Positions 50,674 to 59,441 are shown, counted from the first letter of the stretch. The stretch: 64,000 nucleotides of DNA from Dolichospermum sp. LEGE 00240 (GCF_015207875.1 NZ_JADEVZ010000002.1:62001-126000); one strand, 5' to 3'. Program-made: numbers and translations. The notes: generated from the letters alone by a model not told the origin.

Positions 50674-51084
50674 TCGCATTACTCCAGAAATGGGAGTTGG
50701 TTTCCAGATTCTAATCAAAAATCTTCAACACAGAAAGAACGTATTAGTTTGATTCAGCGTCAGATGGAAATTCAAAACCAGTTAAACCGCGATCGCCGGG
50801 AATTGCAGCAAATCCAGAGGGATTTACAAAAAAGTCTAGTTAAAGCACCAGTAGATGGCATAGTCCTTAACCTCAATCTGCGAAATCTAGGGCAATTTGT
50901 CCGTTCTGGGGAAGAAATTGCTCAAATTGCACCCAGTCAAACAAAATTTGTACTCAGGGCAATGGTTTCGGTGGAGGATATCAGCAAGGTGAAAATAGGT
51001 CAAAAAACACAATTACGGCTCTCTGCCTGTCCCTATCCAGACTATGGTGTTTTCTGTTTACAGGAGGTTACGAGTATCACCTGA
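50674..51084 (+). pseudogene. HlyD-family export adaptor, truncated fragment
   Basis: The frame opens at 50674 without a good start and encodes a coiled-coil (RQMEIQNQLNRDRRELQQI) and then a lipoyl/barrel-sandwich half (SLVKAPVDGIVLNLNLRNLG, FVLRAMVSVEDISKVKIGQK, LRLSACPYPDYGVF). These are the middle of a HlyD membrane-fusion protein. The N-terminal membrane helix is missing, and the C-terminal end runs into a 139-base insertion. It probably once served the ABC exporter of the adjacent leader peptide. Confidence 0.8.
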
Positions 51085-51216
51085 GTTCGGTGTTAGGAGT
51101 TTCTCCTTCGGAGACGCTACGGGAACAGAGTTATGATTTTTTCAACGAGATCATAAAGGTTTGAGACTCATATTTGGGGCAGTTTTCCAAAAATTATCTT
51201 ATGTCGAACTCAGGTG
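51078..51216. mobile_element. 139-bp MITE-like insertion with 5-bp target duplication
   Basis: The ends CACCTGAGTTCG (51078-51089) and CGAACTCAGGTG (51205-51216) are perfect 12-base inverted repeats. AGTAT occurs directly outside each end (51073-51077 and 51217-51221), the mark of an insertion. Removing it joins EVTS to INLKPITANS in one frame. The inside has a 'ggagacgctacgg' repeat and no gene. Confidence 0.8.
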
Positions 51217-51343
51217 AGTATCAATTTAAAACCAATAACTGCCAACTCTTACTCTCTGCGCCTGGAGCGCCTCTGCGTGAAACAAAATCATACAATCACC
51301 AACACCGATTTTTTATTTATCCATCCTATTCTTGTGAAACATT

Positions 51344-52150
51344 ATGTCTTACCCAGCCAGCGATCATCAAAGTCAGCCATTAGAAGCTTCTTTTGTGTCC
51401 CTGATTATGACAGTCTTTAACCGAGAAAAATATTTGGGTGCAGCGATCGCCAGTGTCCTATCCCAAACCTATACTAATTTTCAACTGATTATTTGGGATG
51501 ATGGGTCTACCGATCAATCCTTGAATATTGCCACTGACTATGCTCAACAAGATGCACGCATTCGGTTAATAGCTGCTGACCACCAAGGACGAGTGCTGTC
51601 CCTAAAACAAGCCCATGACATGGCTGCTGGTGTCTATGTGGGTTGGATAGATAGTGACGATCTCTTGGCTCCAACTGCGCTGACTGCCACAGCAGCCCTG
51701 CTAGATACCCATCCTAACGTGGGTATGGTTTACACCCAGTATCAGACCATAGATGCAGAAAATAACATCGGTGGACTGGGCAGGCGTTGTCAAATTCCCT
51801 ATTCTGAGCTACAGATGTTAGTAGACTTTATGACGTTTCACTTCCGGCTGATCCGTCCCTCGGTTTACGATCAAGTCGGCGGAGTTGACCTGTCATTCCC
51901 TTGTGCAATAGATTACGATCTTTGCCTTAGACTGTCCGAAGTGACGGAATTTTACTATTTAGAAGAACCTTTGTACTTTTACCGGGAACACACTGAGAGC
52001 ATCTCTCAAGGTCAATCCAGCGAACAGCAGTATCATGCTCGACGAGCCGTGGAAAATGCCCTACAACGACGGGGTTTATCCGATGTCTACAAACTAGTGA
52101 TTAAGCCTCCTAGCAGGTTTGAGCTATATCGGAAAGAGGATATTGATTGA
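51344..52150 (+). CDS. Family 2 glycosyltransferase
   Basis: This 268-residue GT-A fold enzyme has FVSLIMTVFNREKYLGAAIA, WDDGSTDQSLNIA and the metal-binding GWIDSDD (DxD). CAIDYDLCLRLSEV is the catalytic base region, and LYFYREHTESIS closes the domain. It is in the same direction as the double-glycine peptide and HlyD fragment, which suggests glycosylation of the peptide or of a surface glycan. The start is ATG, although its N-terminus (SYPASDHQSQPLEASF) is a little long. The donor and acceptor are unknown. Confidence 0.85.
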   Translation: MSYPASDHQSQPLEASFVSLIMTVFNREKYLGAAIASVLSQTYTNFQLIIWDDGSTDQSLNIATDYAQQDARIRLIAADHQGRVLSLKQAHDMAAGVYVGWIDSDDLLAPTALTATAALLDTHPNVGMVYTQYQTIDAENNIGGLGRRCQIPYSELQMLVDFMTFHFRLIRPSVYDQVGGVDLSFPCAIDYDLCLRLSEVTEFYYLEEPLYFYREHTESISQGQSSEQQYHARRAVENALQRRGLSDVYKLVIKPPSRFELYRKEDID

Positions 52151-52285
52151 CACTCTCAGGGCTGAAGCCGCTGAGATTCTTGGTTCAACGAGTCCACTTA
52201 ACTTAAACCCCTTGCAGTAGTTTTATGAGACAGTGGTTAGAGTAGTGAACTGAACTACTCCAACCAGCAAATATCTCCATTGCCT

Positions 52286-53317
52286 TTAAACTAAAGACAA
52301 GGAGTAGACCTGACCATCAATCAACAGTCGCGTAATCCCCTTAGCTTGTAAATGGCTACTAGCCTTATGGAGCATTTGACTATCGGGGACTTTAATCACG
52401 CGATCGCGCTTAGTAGAAAAGCGTTTAGCTACCCGATGGTTATCAAAAATCGGTAGAGTTTTCTGCTGATTTTCCAGACTCGGAATCAGACCTAAATCAC
52501 CAAAATCCTTGAGGGGACGGGTAATTAACTCCGCAGACCGATCAATTACCAAATAGCAAGTTTTCGGTAAATGGGCAACCGACAATGGTAAAACCTGAAC
52601 AGATACTTCCCCATTTCCCCGTCTGGTAACTAGGGGTTTTGGGGCTTCATAGTCTTCGTCCTCAAAATCCTCCTCATCCTCATACAAATCATCATCTAAA
52701 TCGTCATCCAAATCATCAGGTTCATCCAGCAAATCCTCATCCAAGATTTCCGCAAACAAATTGGGCTGTGAATATGGAGATTCCACATCTATCTTGGGTT
52801 TGGGGATAATTGGCGTTTCTGTTGGCTTGTGTCTGACAATTTCTAGTTCTTTAACAACAGGAGTTTCCTTGACAACGGGAAGTTTAGGTTTTTCCACGGC
52901 CGAGGAGCGTGTTTTTACCCGTCTAATAACCGGACTAGGGTGAGCAAAATCAGGATCACCATCTCCTTCTGGTTCTGGTTCTGCTGCTATTGTCGGCTGT
53001 TCTAGTTCTAGATCAGATAACCTCTCCACCGGGTCAGCAGTGCCAGAAATTTCCACTGCTAATGGTGGTTGATTCAACAGCGGTAACTGCTCATAACTTA
53101 CCTGCGCTCTGCCTTCAGGGGTTCTGGCGGCACGTTTTAAAGAAACGAGAAATTCATACTCTTCTTCTGGTAAGGTACTTTTGAGCAGCCTGCTAATTGT
53201 GGAATTACTCACACCATAGCGTTCTGCCAAAGTCGAGGTTGTTTCGGCAGTTTCTCGATAGAGCTTGAGAATTTCTTGTTTGTCAGAATCTGTTAATTTT
53301 CTCACGGTAGACACCAA
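52286..53317 (-). CDS. HTH protein with acidic central region
   Basis: The N-terminal region has a helix-turn-helix of the transposase or resolvase kind: KQEILKLYRETAETTSTLAE then RYGVSNSTISRLLKSTL. A middle section of residues about 70-230 is low complexity and includes a strongly acidic run (DDLDDDLDDDLYEDEED). The C-terminal part (about 240-343) is globular, with VQVLPLSVAHLPKTCYLVID and LLIDGQVYSLSLV. It follows the 8-helix membrane protein gene by 6 bases, so they form an operon. I recognise it only as a conserved cyanobacterial protein, probably DNA-binding. Confidence 0.75.
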   Translation of the reverse strand: MVSTVRKLTDSDKQEILKLYRETAETTSTLAERYGVSNSTISRLLKSTLPEEEYEFLVSLKRAARTPEGRAQVSYEQLPLLNQPPLAVEISGTADPVERLSDLELEQPTIAAEPEPEGDGDPDFAHPSPVIRRVKTRSSAVEKPKLPVVKETPVVKELEIVRHKPTETPIIPKPKIDVESPYSQPNLFAEILDEDLLDEPDDLDDDLDDDLYEDEEDFEDEDYEAPKPLVTRRGNGEVSVQVLPLSVAHLPKTCYLVIDRSAELITRPLKDFGDLGLIPSLENQQKTLPIFDNHRVAKRFSTKRDRVIKVPDSQMLHKASSHLQAKGITRLLIDGQVYSLSLV

Positions 53318-53323
53318 AATTTG

Positions 53324-54181
53324 TTAAGTTCGTTTGCGTCCACGGTCTCGGCGTTTAAGACTCAATGATGCGTCGTATTCTAGGACAGCACCCAGACCGA
53401 ATAACACTCCACTAAACACCCAGAATACTTCTAGTATGTCTCCACTTTGATAATCCGGTCCTTGAGCGAATTTAAACCACATATCTGCAATGTAGAGCGA
53501 AAATGCGGCTGCGGCAATCATTCGCCAAGATAAGGAGACTTTACCTCCCCAAAAAGCCAGTAGCATAATTGTGGCAATAATTAATAGCGCCACATCGCTA
53601 ACTATGTAAAACAAATTCAGCAAAAAGGCAATTTGTTCAGTTGATGCTTGTTCCTTTTGAGAAATCAACCAAGCCAGAAAACTGCCTAATGCTCCAACTG
53701 CCGCCACAATTAGCCATTGCCATAATTCCAAGTGAATTCGGCGATAAACCAAGGCTAAAGCCATACCAGCCCCTAAACATAAATATGTGAGGACAAAAAA
53801 TATATCAGCAATAGATACATCTGGATCTTGTTTGAGGACGATTTCTGTATAGCCGAAAACGAGTCCACCTATAAAATAGGCAAACATTCCTAACCCGATT
53901 GACAGCCAGACTTTTCCACTACTAACCATTTGGGTACTCCGCCAGTTCCTCCAGCATAAGAGACTTGCACCCAAATAAGCCACAGCTTCAAAAATATTTG
54001 TGCCAATCACATACCACTGATCGCGGACTTCCATTCCCCGTTGCTCTGGGTCAGGGATTTTGGCACTAAACAACAAAAAGTATAACAATGCTAAAACAGC
54101 CCAGCTAAAACCAGCCAAAACGAGATTTTGAGTAGTTAATAGGGACTTAACGGGAGATGAATTGTTGTAAGATCTACTCAT
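53324..54181 (-). CDS. Integral membrane protein with about eight helices
   Basis: Hydrophobic segments at about residues 18-40, 60-75, 88-110, 122-145, 150-172, 182-210, 215-235 and 245-268 span the membrane. The short loops contain few charged residues. The first-gene position in a pair with the HTH protein suggests that the two act together in sensing or control, but no domain is named. The start is ATG. I do not recognise a family. Confidence 0.7.
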   Translation of the reverse strand: MSRSYNNSSPVKSLLTTQNLVLAGFSWAVLALLYFLLFSAKIPDPEQRGMEVRDQWYVIGTNIFEAVAYLGASLLCWRNWRSTQMVSSGKVWLSIGLGMFAYFIGGLVFGYTEIVLKQDPDVSIADIFFVLTYLCLGAGMALALVYRRIHLELWQWLIVAAVGALGSFLAWLISQKEQASTEQIAFLLNLFYIVSDVALLIIATIMLLAFWGGKVSLSWRMIAAAAFSLYIADMWFKFAQGPDYQSGDILEVFWVFSGVLFGLGAVLEYDASLSLKRRDRGRKRT

Positions 54182-54264
54182 AGGGACTAACTAGGCAAAT
54201 GCTCTGAATGTAATATTTTTTGCACATTGAATGAAATATAGCAGATTACAAACCAATATCCACC

Positions 54265-54927
54265 CTACTGCCAAAGCTTATTCAGGGGAGATTTTTGCAC
54301 CCAACTGATAAATAGTTCTTGTTCTTCTACTGACATATCTTGTAATCGGTCATCTAGTTGATGGGCAAAGTTGGTATCACCAAAGTATGTTTTTCCTAAT
54401 TTGTGCAGTTCTTCTAAAAGAATAATCACATGAGTTTCTTGCCAAGTCGGTATTTTACTCATTTGTGACAAATCCTCGGTCAAGAACGATTTTACTGTAT
54501 CGGCAGAAGATATATCGGGAAATTGTTTTTGCTGTAATACCCCTGTTATATCCTTGGCAAATAAACTTGCTTGACGATTCCCTAATAGATCTTCAATATC
54601 TAGATAAACAGCTTGTAACAGCGTCAGAACACTTAGTGTCAAAATATCGGCTTTGCTATGACTGCCAGTATCACTACTGATCTGATCTAGCCTAACCTTT
54701 CCCCAAATGCTATAGCGCTCTGGTTCTTCTAGTAAGATGCAGGCTTTGCCTCGGTTATCTGTTAACGACTTCCAAAAAGTTTTAGCTTCGTCTTCTTCAC
54801 TGGACTTAAAAACCGTAATCAAGCGAAAAGTCTGCCCCTGATAATAGAGAATTGGCACTTGCCGATCTTCTTTGTTGGGGTGCTGAACCGTTGAAATTTC
54901 AACATCCTGCCGTTTGAGAATAAACAT
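54265..54927 (-). CDS. Conserved hypothetical protein, 220 aa
   Basis: This soluble protein opens with strands FILKRQDVEISTV and ILYYQGQTFRLITVFKSSEE. A helical C-terminal region follows (TLLQAVYLDIEDLLGNRQAS, QLDDRLQDMSVEEQELFISW). It might be a small sensor or adaptor domain. No family is recognised. It lies 83 bases upstream of the membrane protein/HTH operon on the same strand and may belong to it. The start is ATG. Confidence 0.62.
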   Translation of the reverse strand: MFILKRQDVEISTVQHPNKEDRQVPILYYQGQTFRLITVFKSSEEDEAKTFWKSLTDNRGKACILLEEPERYSIWGKVRLDQISSDTGSHSKADILTLSVLTLLQAVYLDIEDLLGNRQASLFAKDITGVLQQKQFPDISSADTVKSFLTEDLSQMSKIPTWQETHVIILLEELHKLGKTYFGDTNFAHQLDDRLQDMSVEEQELFISWVQKSPLNKLWQ

Positions 54928-55257
54928 AGCACTAGTAAATAACTCCTCACATTGGCTTTGTTGATCAAGAATATGTAATGGTTTTTAGTATCATTACGAT
55001 GAAGTATAATTACTTATCGAGTTGGCAAAGAGCATTTGCCGGGGACTGGATACTTGACTGGGGTAAGCTTCTATGTAAGTATACATATTCCTGGGCAATC
55101 ACCCCTTGACATCACAATATATCTGAATATCGTATCTATTTTGTTTCTTATTCTACGCCGACTGCTCAATCACTTGTAGTTGATTACTAAAATTAGGAAA
55201 TTTTTAATTTCCTCTTGCCTATTTAGACAATTTGAGATATGATAGTAAAGGCTTCAC
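54928..55257. other. Intergenic region before tRNA-Arg
   Basis: No gene, repeat or strong hairpin is apparent in these 330 bases. The tRNA promoter should lie in the last 60 bases. Confidence 0.4.
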
Positions 55258-55331
55258 GGGTACGTAGCTCAGTTGGATAGAGCATCCGCCTTCTAAGCGG
55301 ACGGTCGCTGGTTCGAGTCCAGCCGTACCCA
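55258..55331 (+). tRNA. tRNA-Arg (anticodon TCT)
   Basis: The 74-base cloverleaf has the acceptor stem GGGTACG/CGTACCC with discriminator A and a D-arm of normal kind. The anticodon loop CTTCTAA is on stem CCGC/GCGG, and the T-arm has GGTTCGAGTCC. The anticodon TCT reads AGA and AGG codons for Arg. No CCA is encoded. It is on the opposite strand to dus, which follows 38 bases later. Confidence 0.96.
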
Positions 55332-55369
55332 TTGATTAGATATCTTGTTTATCTGCCAGTTAGCTAGAT

Positions 55370-56392
55370 TTACACAAGAATAGTTGAGGGTGTCAGGGCT
55401 AAAGTTTTCGTTAAATCTGTGAGGAGAAAGCGATCGCAGAGGTTAAATAATTCTATCTCTGTAGAAGTGTGCCGCATCATTCGCAGGAAATGACCATCAG
55501 TGTCAATATTCAAAGCAATGTAGTTCAGAAACATTTTCAGGTAGCCGATCCGCGCTCGTTCTGGCATAGTGGAAGCTGTAGGGGTTTGCCATAGGCGATC
55601 GATGTAATGGCGCACCTCCACTAACGGCACTAGGGTGATTTGTTCTCCCCGTAAAGCCTGACGAATTTGATTAAACAGCCAAGGATTGCCAATCGCCCAA
55701 CGTCCCACCATCACCCCCGCAGCCCCCGTTTGCGAAAGCACTTCCAAGGCAGTTGTCGCCGACTTGATATTGCCATTAGCCAGCACTGGACAGTTAACCC
55801 GTCTCACCGCTTCCGCAATCAAATCATATTTAACTTCCCCGTGATACATATCTTTGACCGTGCGACCATGCAAACTCAATAAATCAATATTGTGATCAGC
55901 AATTATATCTAGGATTTTATAGAAGTTATCTGTATTTTCAAAGCCTACACGCATCTTCACCGTTAAAGGTCTATCATTAACCACAGAACGCAGTTCTCCC
56001 AAAATCCGCTCGACTTTTTCCGGTTCTCGCAGCAATCCACCCCCAACATTTTTACGATAGATTCTCGGCGCAGGACAGCCCATATTCAAGTCTACTCCAG
56101 CGATATTATAGTTGCAGAGTTCCTTTGCCGTTCTGGCTAAATCGGGAATACTTTCGCCAATCATCTGAGCAAAAACCGGGCGATCGGTATCATTTTCGGT
56201 AATTGCCGCCAGGATTTTCCGATTGAGTCGTGAGGTATCATTAACGCGAAAATACTCAGTAAAGAAGTAGTCAGGGCTACCGTAGTGGGCAATGACTTTC
56301 ATAAACCAGAGATTGGTCACATCCTGCATAGGTGCAAGAGCGGTAAGTGGTAAGTCTTGCTGAAGCGATTGGGGTAGCGATACTTGGGACAT
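55370..56392 (-). CDS. dus: tRNA-dihydrouridine synthase
   Basis: This 340-residue flavin enzyme reduces uridine in tRNA. Its motifs are LTALAPMQDVTNLWFM, VFAQMIGESIPDL, VDLNMGCPAPRIYRK (active-site Cys near GCPxP) and PLTVKMRVGF. The phosphate-binding region is LANGNIKS, followed by GVMVGRWAIGNPWLF. These assign it to the Dus family with a normal length. The subfamily, DusB or DusA, I cannot settle. Confidence 0.95.
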   Translation of the reverse strand: MSQVSLPQSLQQDLPLTALAPMQDVTNLWFMKVIAHYGSPDYFFTEYFRVNDTSRLNRKILAAITENDTDRPVFAQMIGESIPDLARTAKELCNYNIAGVDLNMGCPAPRIYRKNVGGGLLREPEKVERILGELRSVVNDRPLTVKMRVGFENTDNFYKILDIIADHNIDLLSLHGRTVKDMYHGEVKYDLIAEAVRRVNCPVLANGNIKSATTALEVLSQTGAAGVMVGRWAIGNPWLFNQIRQALRGEQITLVPLVEVRHYIDRLWQTPTASTMPERARIGYLKMFLNYIALNIDTDGHFLRMMRHTSTEIELFNLCDRFLLTDLTKTLALTPSTILV

Positions 56393-56456
56393 GACAGAAA
56401 GATTTTAGATTTTGGATTTTGGATTGGGACTTTTCCGCAAAATGAGCAAGCTCATT

Positions 56457-57605
56457 TTACTCCTGACTCGGTGACTCATGCTGTACAAGCATCCGCCGAG
56501 CTAATTTGACATAGGTTTTGACTGTGGTATAAGGCATTTCTAAATCTTCAGATATTGTCTGTAATGATTCCCCCATCTCTCTCCGGGCTAAAATTGTTGC
56601 CCAAGTTGTAGCAATTTTTTCCGTGCGTTCTCCTCCTATGCGTTTCCGTTGGGCTGTGAATATTGCTGTTAATTCTTCAATACGCTTTGGTAGTTGGTTA
56701 TTGACAACTTCAACAGGTGTGTTTGATTCTGGTTCTACCCAATTTAAACAGGTTTGTCCGAGTCCAAAGGTGGTTTTGTGTCCGGTTCCACAGTAGGGAG
56801 CAAGTTGCACTAAGGCATAAAATAACTGAGTAAATTCGATATTAGTTAAAGCGCTTTGACTCAAACCCAAGGAAATTGCCCCTGTAAACCCAGTGACAGA
56901 ACCCCGTTTACCTGCCGCAACCTTGACTGATTCTAAGCGATATTTGTGAATGATGACATTTTCATCTATCCATTCTAGAAAAGCTTCTGGTTCTATAGAT
57001 ATTCCTGAAAAGTCGTTCCAGCGTCTGAGGTAACTATGGAAAAGATTAACAGGAACGGGTAGGGGAAAGTGATGTCCTTTCCGACGGAAACTGGTAGGAG
57101 AAACAAAACTCAGATTAATATTTTTATGATTTCCTGTAGATGATTGTAGGAGGTGGTTGTAAGTAGTCGGTGGATGGATAATACTTATCTGTTTTATTTG
57201 TAAGACGGCATCTCTTAATTTTAAAGTTGTTGGAGGTTGTATTAACCACTCACTCAAAAACTTGACCACTGGTTGAGAAATGGCGTTAATCTGCCAACGA
57301 TATATCTGATTTGCTTGTAGTTGTAGTTGTTTTCCCGTGGGAAATAATTGACCTTCTAGTGCGGAAATACTAAAAGGTTTTTCTGACTCACTATCATGCA
57401 AATAGGCTGAAAGTGTTGGGTTAATTTGCCGCACTTGGTCTAGAAACCAAGCATGAAGTCCAATGGTATATTGTGAGTATAGGTTGGTGGAATTGGTTGC
57501 TTCTAAGTCAAGGACTAAGCTAACTAATTCCGTATCATCCGCCCATGCTAAATAGGTAGTTTTTGATGGGGTTTTACGGTTGCTGGATGTAGCTGAATTG
57601 GGCAT
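56457..57605 (-). CDS. cas6: CRISPR endoribonuclease Cas6 with C-terminal HTH-like tail
   Basis: Cas6 cuts the CRISPR precursor within repeats. The N-terminal RRM has YLAWADDTELVSLVLDLEAT and TIGLHAWFLDQVRQINPTLSAYLHD, as in cyanobacterial Cas6. The second RRM ends with GFTGAISLGLSQ, LAPYCGTGHKTTFGLGQT, the glycine-rich loop typical of the family. After it, residues about 310-380 form an extra helical domain with EKIATTWATILARREMGES and SEDLEMPYTTVKTYVKLAR, which reads like a helix-turn-helix. I start at the ATG at 57605; a TTG lies 18 bases earlier. It is about 21 kb from the III-B locus, beside cysK. Confidence 0.88.
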   Translation of the reverse strand: MPNSATSSNRKTPSKTTYLAWADDTELVSLVLDLEATNSTNLYSQYTIGLHAWFLDQVRQINPTLSAYLHDSESEKPFSISALEGQLFPTGKQLQLQANQIYRWQINAISQPVVKFLSEWLIQPPTTLKLRDAVLQIKQISIIHPPTTYNHLLQSSTGNHKNINLSFVSPTSFRRKGHHFPLPVPVNLFHSYLRRWNDFSGISIEPEAFLEWIDENVIIHKYRLESVKVAAGKRGSVTGFTGAISLGLSQSALTNIEFTQLFYALVQLAPYCGTGHKTTFGLGQTCLNWVEPESNTPVEVVNNQLPKRIEELTAIFTAQRKRIGGERTEKIATTWATILARREMGESLQTISEDLEMPYTTVKTYVKLARRMLVQHESPSQE

Positions 57606-57650
57606 TTTTATTTGATCCTGCAATATGTTAATGCTGAATATTTTACTGTA

Positions 57651-57686
57651 TTTCCGTCCCCTTGCGGGGATGAGTTATGAGGAAAA
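57651..57686 (+). repeat. Solitary CRISPR-repeat-like sequence before cas6
   Basis: A 36-base segment opens TTTCCGTCCCC, forms CCCC-TTGC-GGGG, and ends GATGAG...GAGGAAAA. The order C-run, GGGGAT, AT-rich spacer, GGAAA mirrors the array repeat, and 36 bases equals its length. The identity is partial and only one copy is seen. It lies 45 bases upstream of the cas6 start, on the strand opposite to the gene. Confidence 0.4.
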
Positions 57687-57769
57687 TAGTGCCGCAGGGC
57701 AAAAGTCTAGAAAAACAACTGCCTGATGAAATTATTAAATTAACAAAGACAAAAATTAGCAAGAATTTT

Positions 57770-57795
57770 GTTGGGTTTCCTTGCGTCAACCCAAC
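57770..57795. repeat. GTTGGGTT/AACCCAAC hairpin repeat
   Basis: GTTGGGTT pairs with AACCCAAC over a 10-base loop, just after cysK. Another member of this cyanobacterial repeat lies at 58916-58943. It may help to end cysK transcription but lacks a T-tract. Confidence 0.7.
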
Positions 57796-57806
57796 CTAAG
57801 AAATGT

Positions 57807-58748
57807 TTAACTCATCAAATCTTGAAACAATGCGGTGCTTAAATAGCGTTCACCAAAAGAAGGTTGAATCATTACTATTAATTTACCCGCATTTTCTGGG
57901 CGTTTACCCACGACAATAGCAGCAGCTAAAGCCGCACCAGAAGATATTCCTGATAATAAACCTTCCTCCCTGGCTAATCTCCGTCCATATTCCATTGCTG
58001 CTGCGTCCTCCACTTGAACTACTTCATCAATTAGATCTTGACGCAAAACATCAGGAATAAATCCCGCACCAATCCCTTGAATTTTGTGAGAACCGGGTTT
58101 ACCACCTGATAGAATCGGACTATTACTAGGTTCGACTGCGATCGCTTGAAAACTCGGTTTGCGTTGTTTAATTACTTCAGCAATACCAGTAATTGTGCCG
58201 CCCGTTCCTACCCCAGAAATTATGATATCAACTTCTCCGTCCGTATCTGCCCAAATTTCCTCTGCGGTGGTTTCTCGGTGAATTTTCGGATTGGCTGGGT
58301 TAGCAAATTGTTGTAACATGAAGGTATTGGCAGTATTGGCAACAATCTCCTCGGCTTTGTTAATTGCGCCGCGCATTCCCTGAGTTCCTGGTGTTAATTC
58401 CAAACTTGCACCATAAGCCCGCAACATAGCCCGTCTTTCTTGGCTCATGGTTTCCGGCATAGTTAAAATTAACTTGTAGCCACGGGCGGCTGCTACCATT
58501 GCTAAAGCAATACCTGTGTTACCAGATGTTGGTTCAACTAAAATGGTTTTGCTCGGTGAAATTAAACCTTCAGCTTCAGCGGAAAGGATCATACTTACGC
58601 CAATTCTGTCTTTTACAGAGGCCGCAGGATTCATACTTTCTAGTTTGACGACTATCCTCGCTACTACTCCCTCGGCTTGGGGAATTGTATTCAACTGAAT
58701 TAATGGAGTTTTGCCAATAAGTTCTGTTACGTCTTTAGCAATTCGCAT
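57807..58748 (-). CDS. cysK: Cysteine synthase A (O-acetylserine sulfhydrylase)
   Basis: This 313-residue PLP enzyme has [16 protein letters not shown] with the PLP lysine. Other motifs are [13 protein letters not shown] (the substrate loop) and [12 protein letters not shown] (phosphate cup). [16 protein letters not shown] and GISSGAA follow. It makes cysteine from O-acetylserine and sulfide. The end [12 protein letters not shown] matches cyanobacterial CysK. The start is ATG. It is directly upstream of cas6 on the same strand, 201 bases apart. Confidence 0.96.
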   Translation of the reverse strand: MRIAKDVTELIGKTPLIQLNTIPQAEGVVARIVVKLESMNPAASVKDRIGVSMILSAEAEGLISPSKTILVEPTSGNTGIALAMVAAARGYKLILTMPETMSQERRAMLRAYGASLELTPGTQGMRGAINKAEEIVANTANTFMLQQFANPANPKIHRETTAEEIWADTDGEVDIIISGVGTGGTITGIAEVIKQRKPSFQAIAVEPSNSPILSGGKPGSHKIQGIGAGFIPDVLRQDLIDEVVQVEDAAAMEYGRRLAREEGLLSGISSGAALAAAIVVGKRPENAGKLIVMIQPSFGERYLSTALFQDLMS

Positions 58749-59030
58749 TTTTTAACTCCTAAAATTTATATATTAATCTATTTTGATTAGGTATTTATTT
58801 GATTAATTTTTTATAGTAGACATGACCATTTTACCACAATTTCTGTCTATTCCCACAAGAAAATATTCCTAATTGTTAATACCTTCGCCAAATTGAAAAA
58901 AGTCTTGATTCGTAGGTTGGGTTAAGCGACAGCGCAACCCAACGCTCATGTTGGTTTTCATGCTAATTGCTCCGCGTTCACGCAGTGTCTCCCAGGAATA
59001 CGTTTACGTTCCACAACCCAATCTTGTATG
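58749..59030. other. Intergenic region with a GTTGGGTT hairpin repeat
   Basis: Bases 58916-58943 form the same GTTGGGTT/AACCCAAC hairpin family as at 57770. A fragment of the 'gcgttcacgcagtgtctcc' repeat follows near 58975. No gene is apparent. The cysK promoter should lie near its left end. Confidence 0.6.
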
Positions 59031-59441
59031 TTAATCGTTGTTTTCGCTATTATTTTCTTCACCAGTTTCTACCTGAATAAGTTTTTCGTTATCTTTAATT
59101 GTTACATTTTCAATATCCTCAACGGAAATTTCTGTTTCATCATATTAGTTTGATAGGATGCGTTTTGCAGCTTGCTTTTTCCCTCGTAAAATTGTATCAA
59201 AATCATTAAGTGCTTTCAGTATTTCATCTTTATTAGTTTCTTTTTCTGAATTATCAGCATTGTTCCATTTTGACTGCACGACATAAAAAATTTTATCTCC
59301 CTGATTGTTTGTGTTATCAAAAACAATGTCGCAAGAACTATCTTTATCACCATCAGTAATAAAATCTTTATAGTTAGATTTTCTACCATAAAATTCGACA
59401 AACCAAATTAAGAGGGCTCCGATTGTTGACAGAATTTGCAT
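59031..59441 (-). pseudogene. Eroded AIPR/nuclease-like gene
   Basis: The 5' portion (98 codons) has DFITDGDKDSSCDIVFDN, then DKIFYVVQSKWN and ILKALNDFDTILRGKK, the pattern of AIPR and other PD-(D/E)xK-type defence proteins (Asp, then QSK). A TAA at 59145-59147 ends it. Beyond the stop the frame stays open, encoding YDETEISVEDIENVTIKDNE and a Glu/Asn-rich tail to the next stop at 59031. Together this looks like a gene with its middle deleted and its ends joined in frame around a stop. Confidence 0.5.

Noticed and set aside
50640-50675. CCAG...CTGG followed by GGTTTTT considered as a terminator of the leader peptide gene.
   Set aside because: The stem is only four base pairs with a long loop, so it is not convincing.
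57606-57623. TTG start of cas6 adding six residues.
   Set aside because: The ATG at 57605 is more likely, and the extra residues have no family support.
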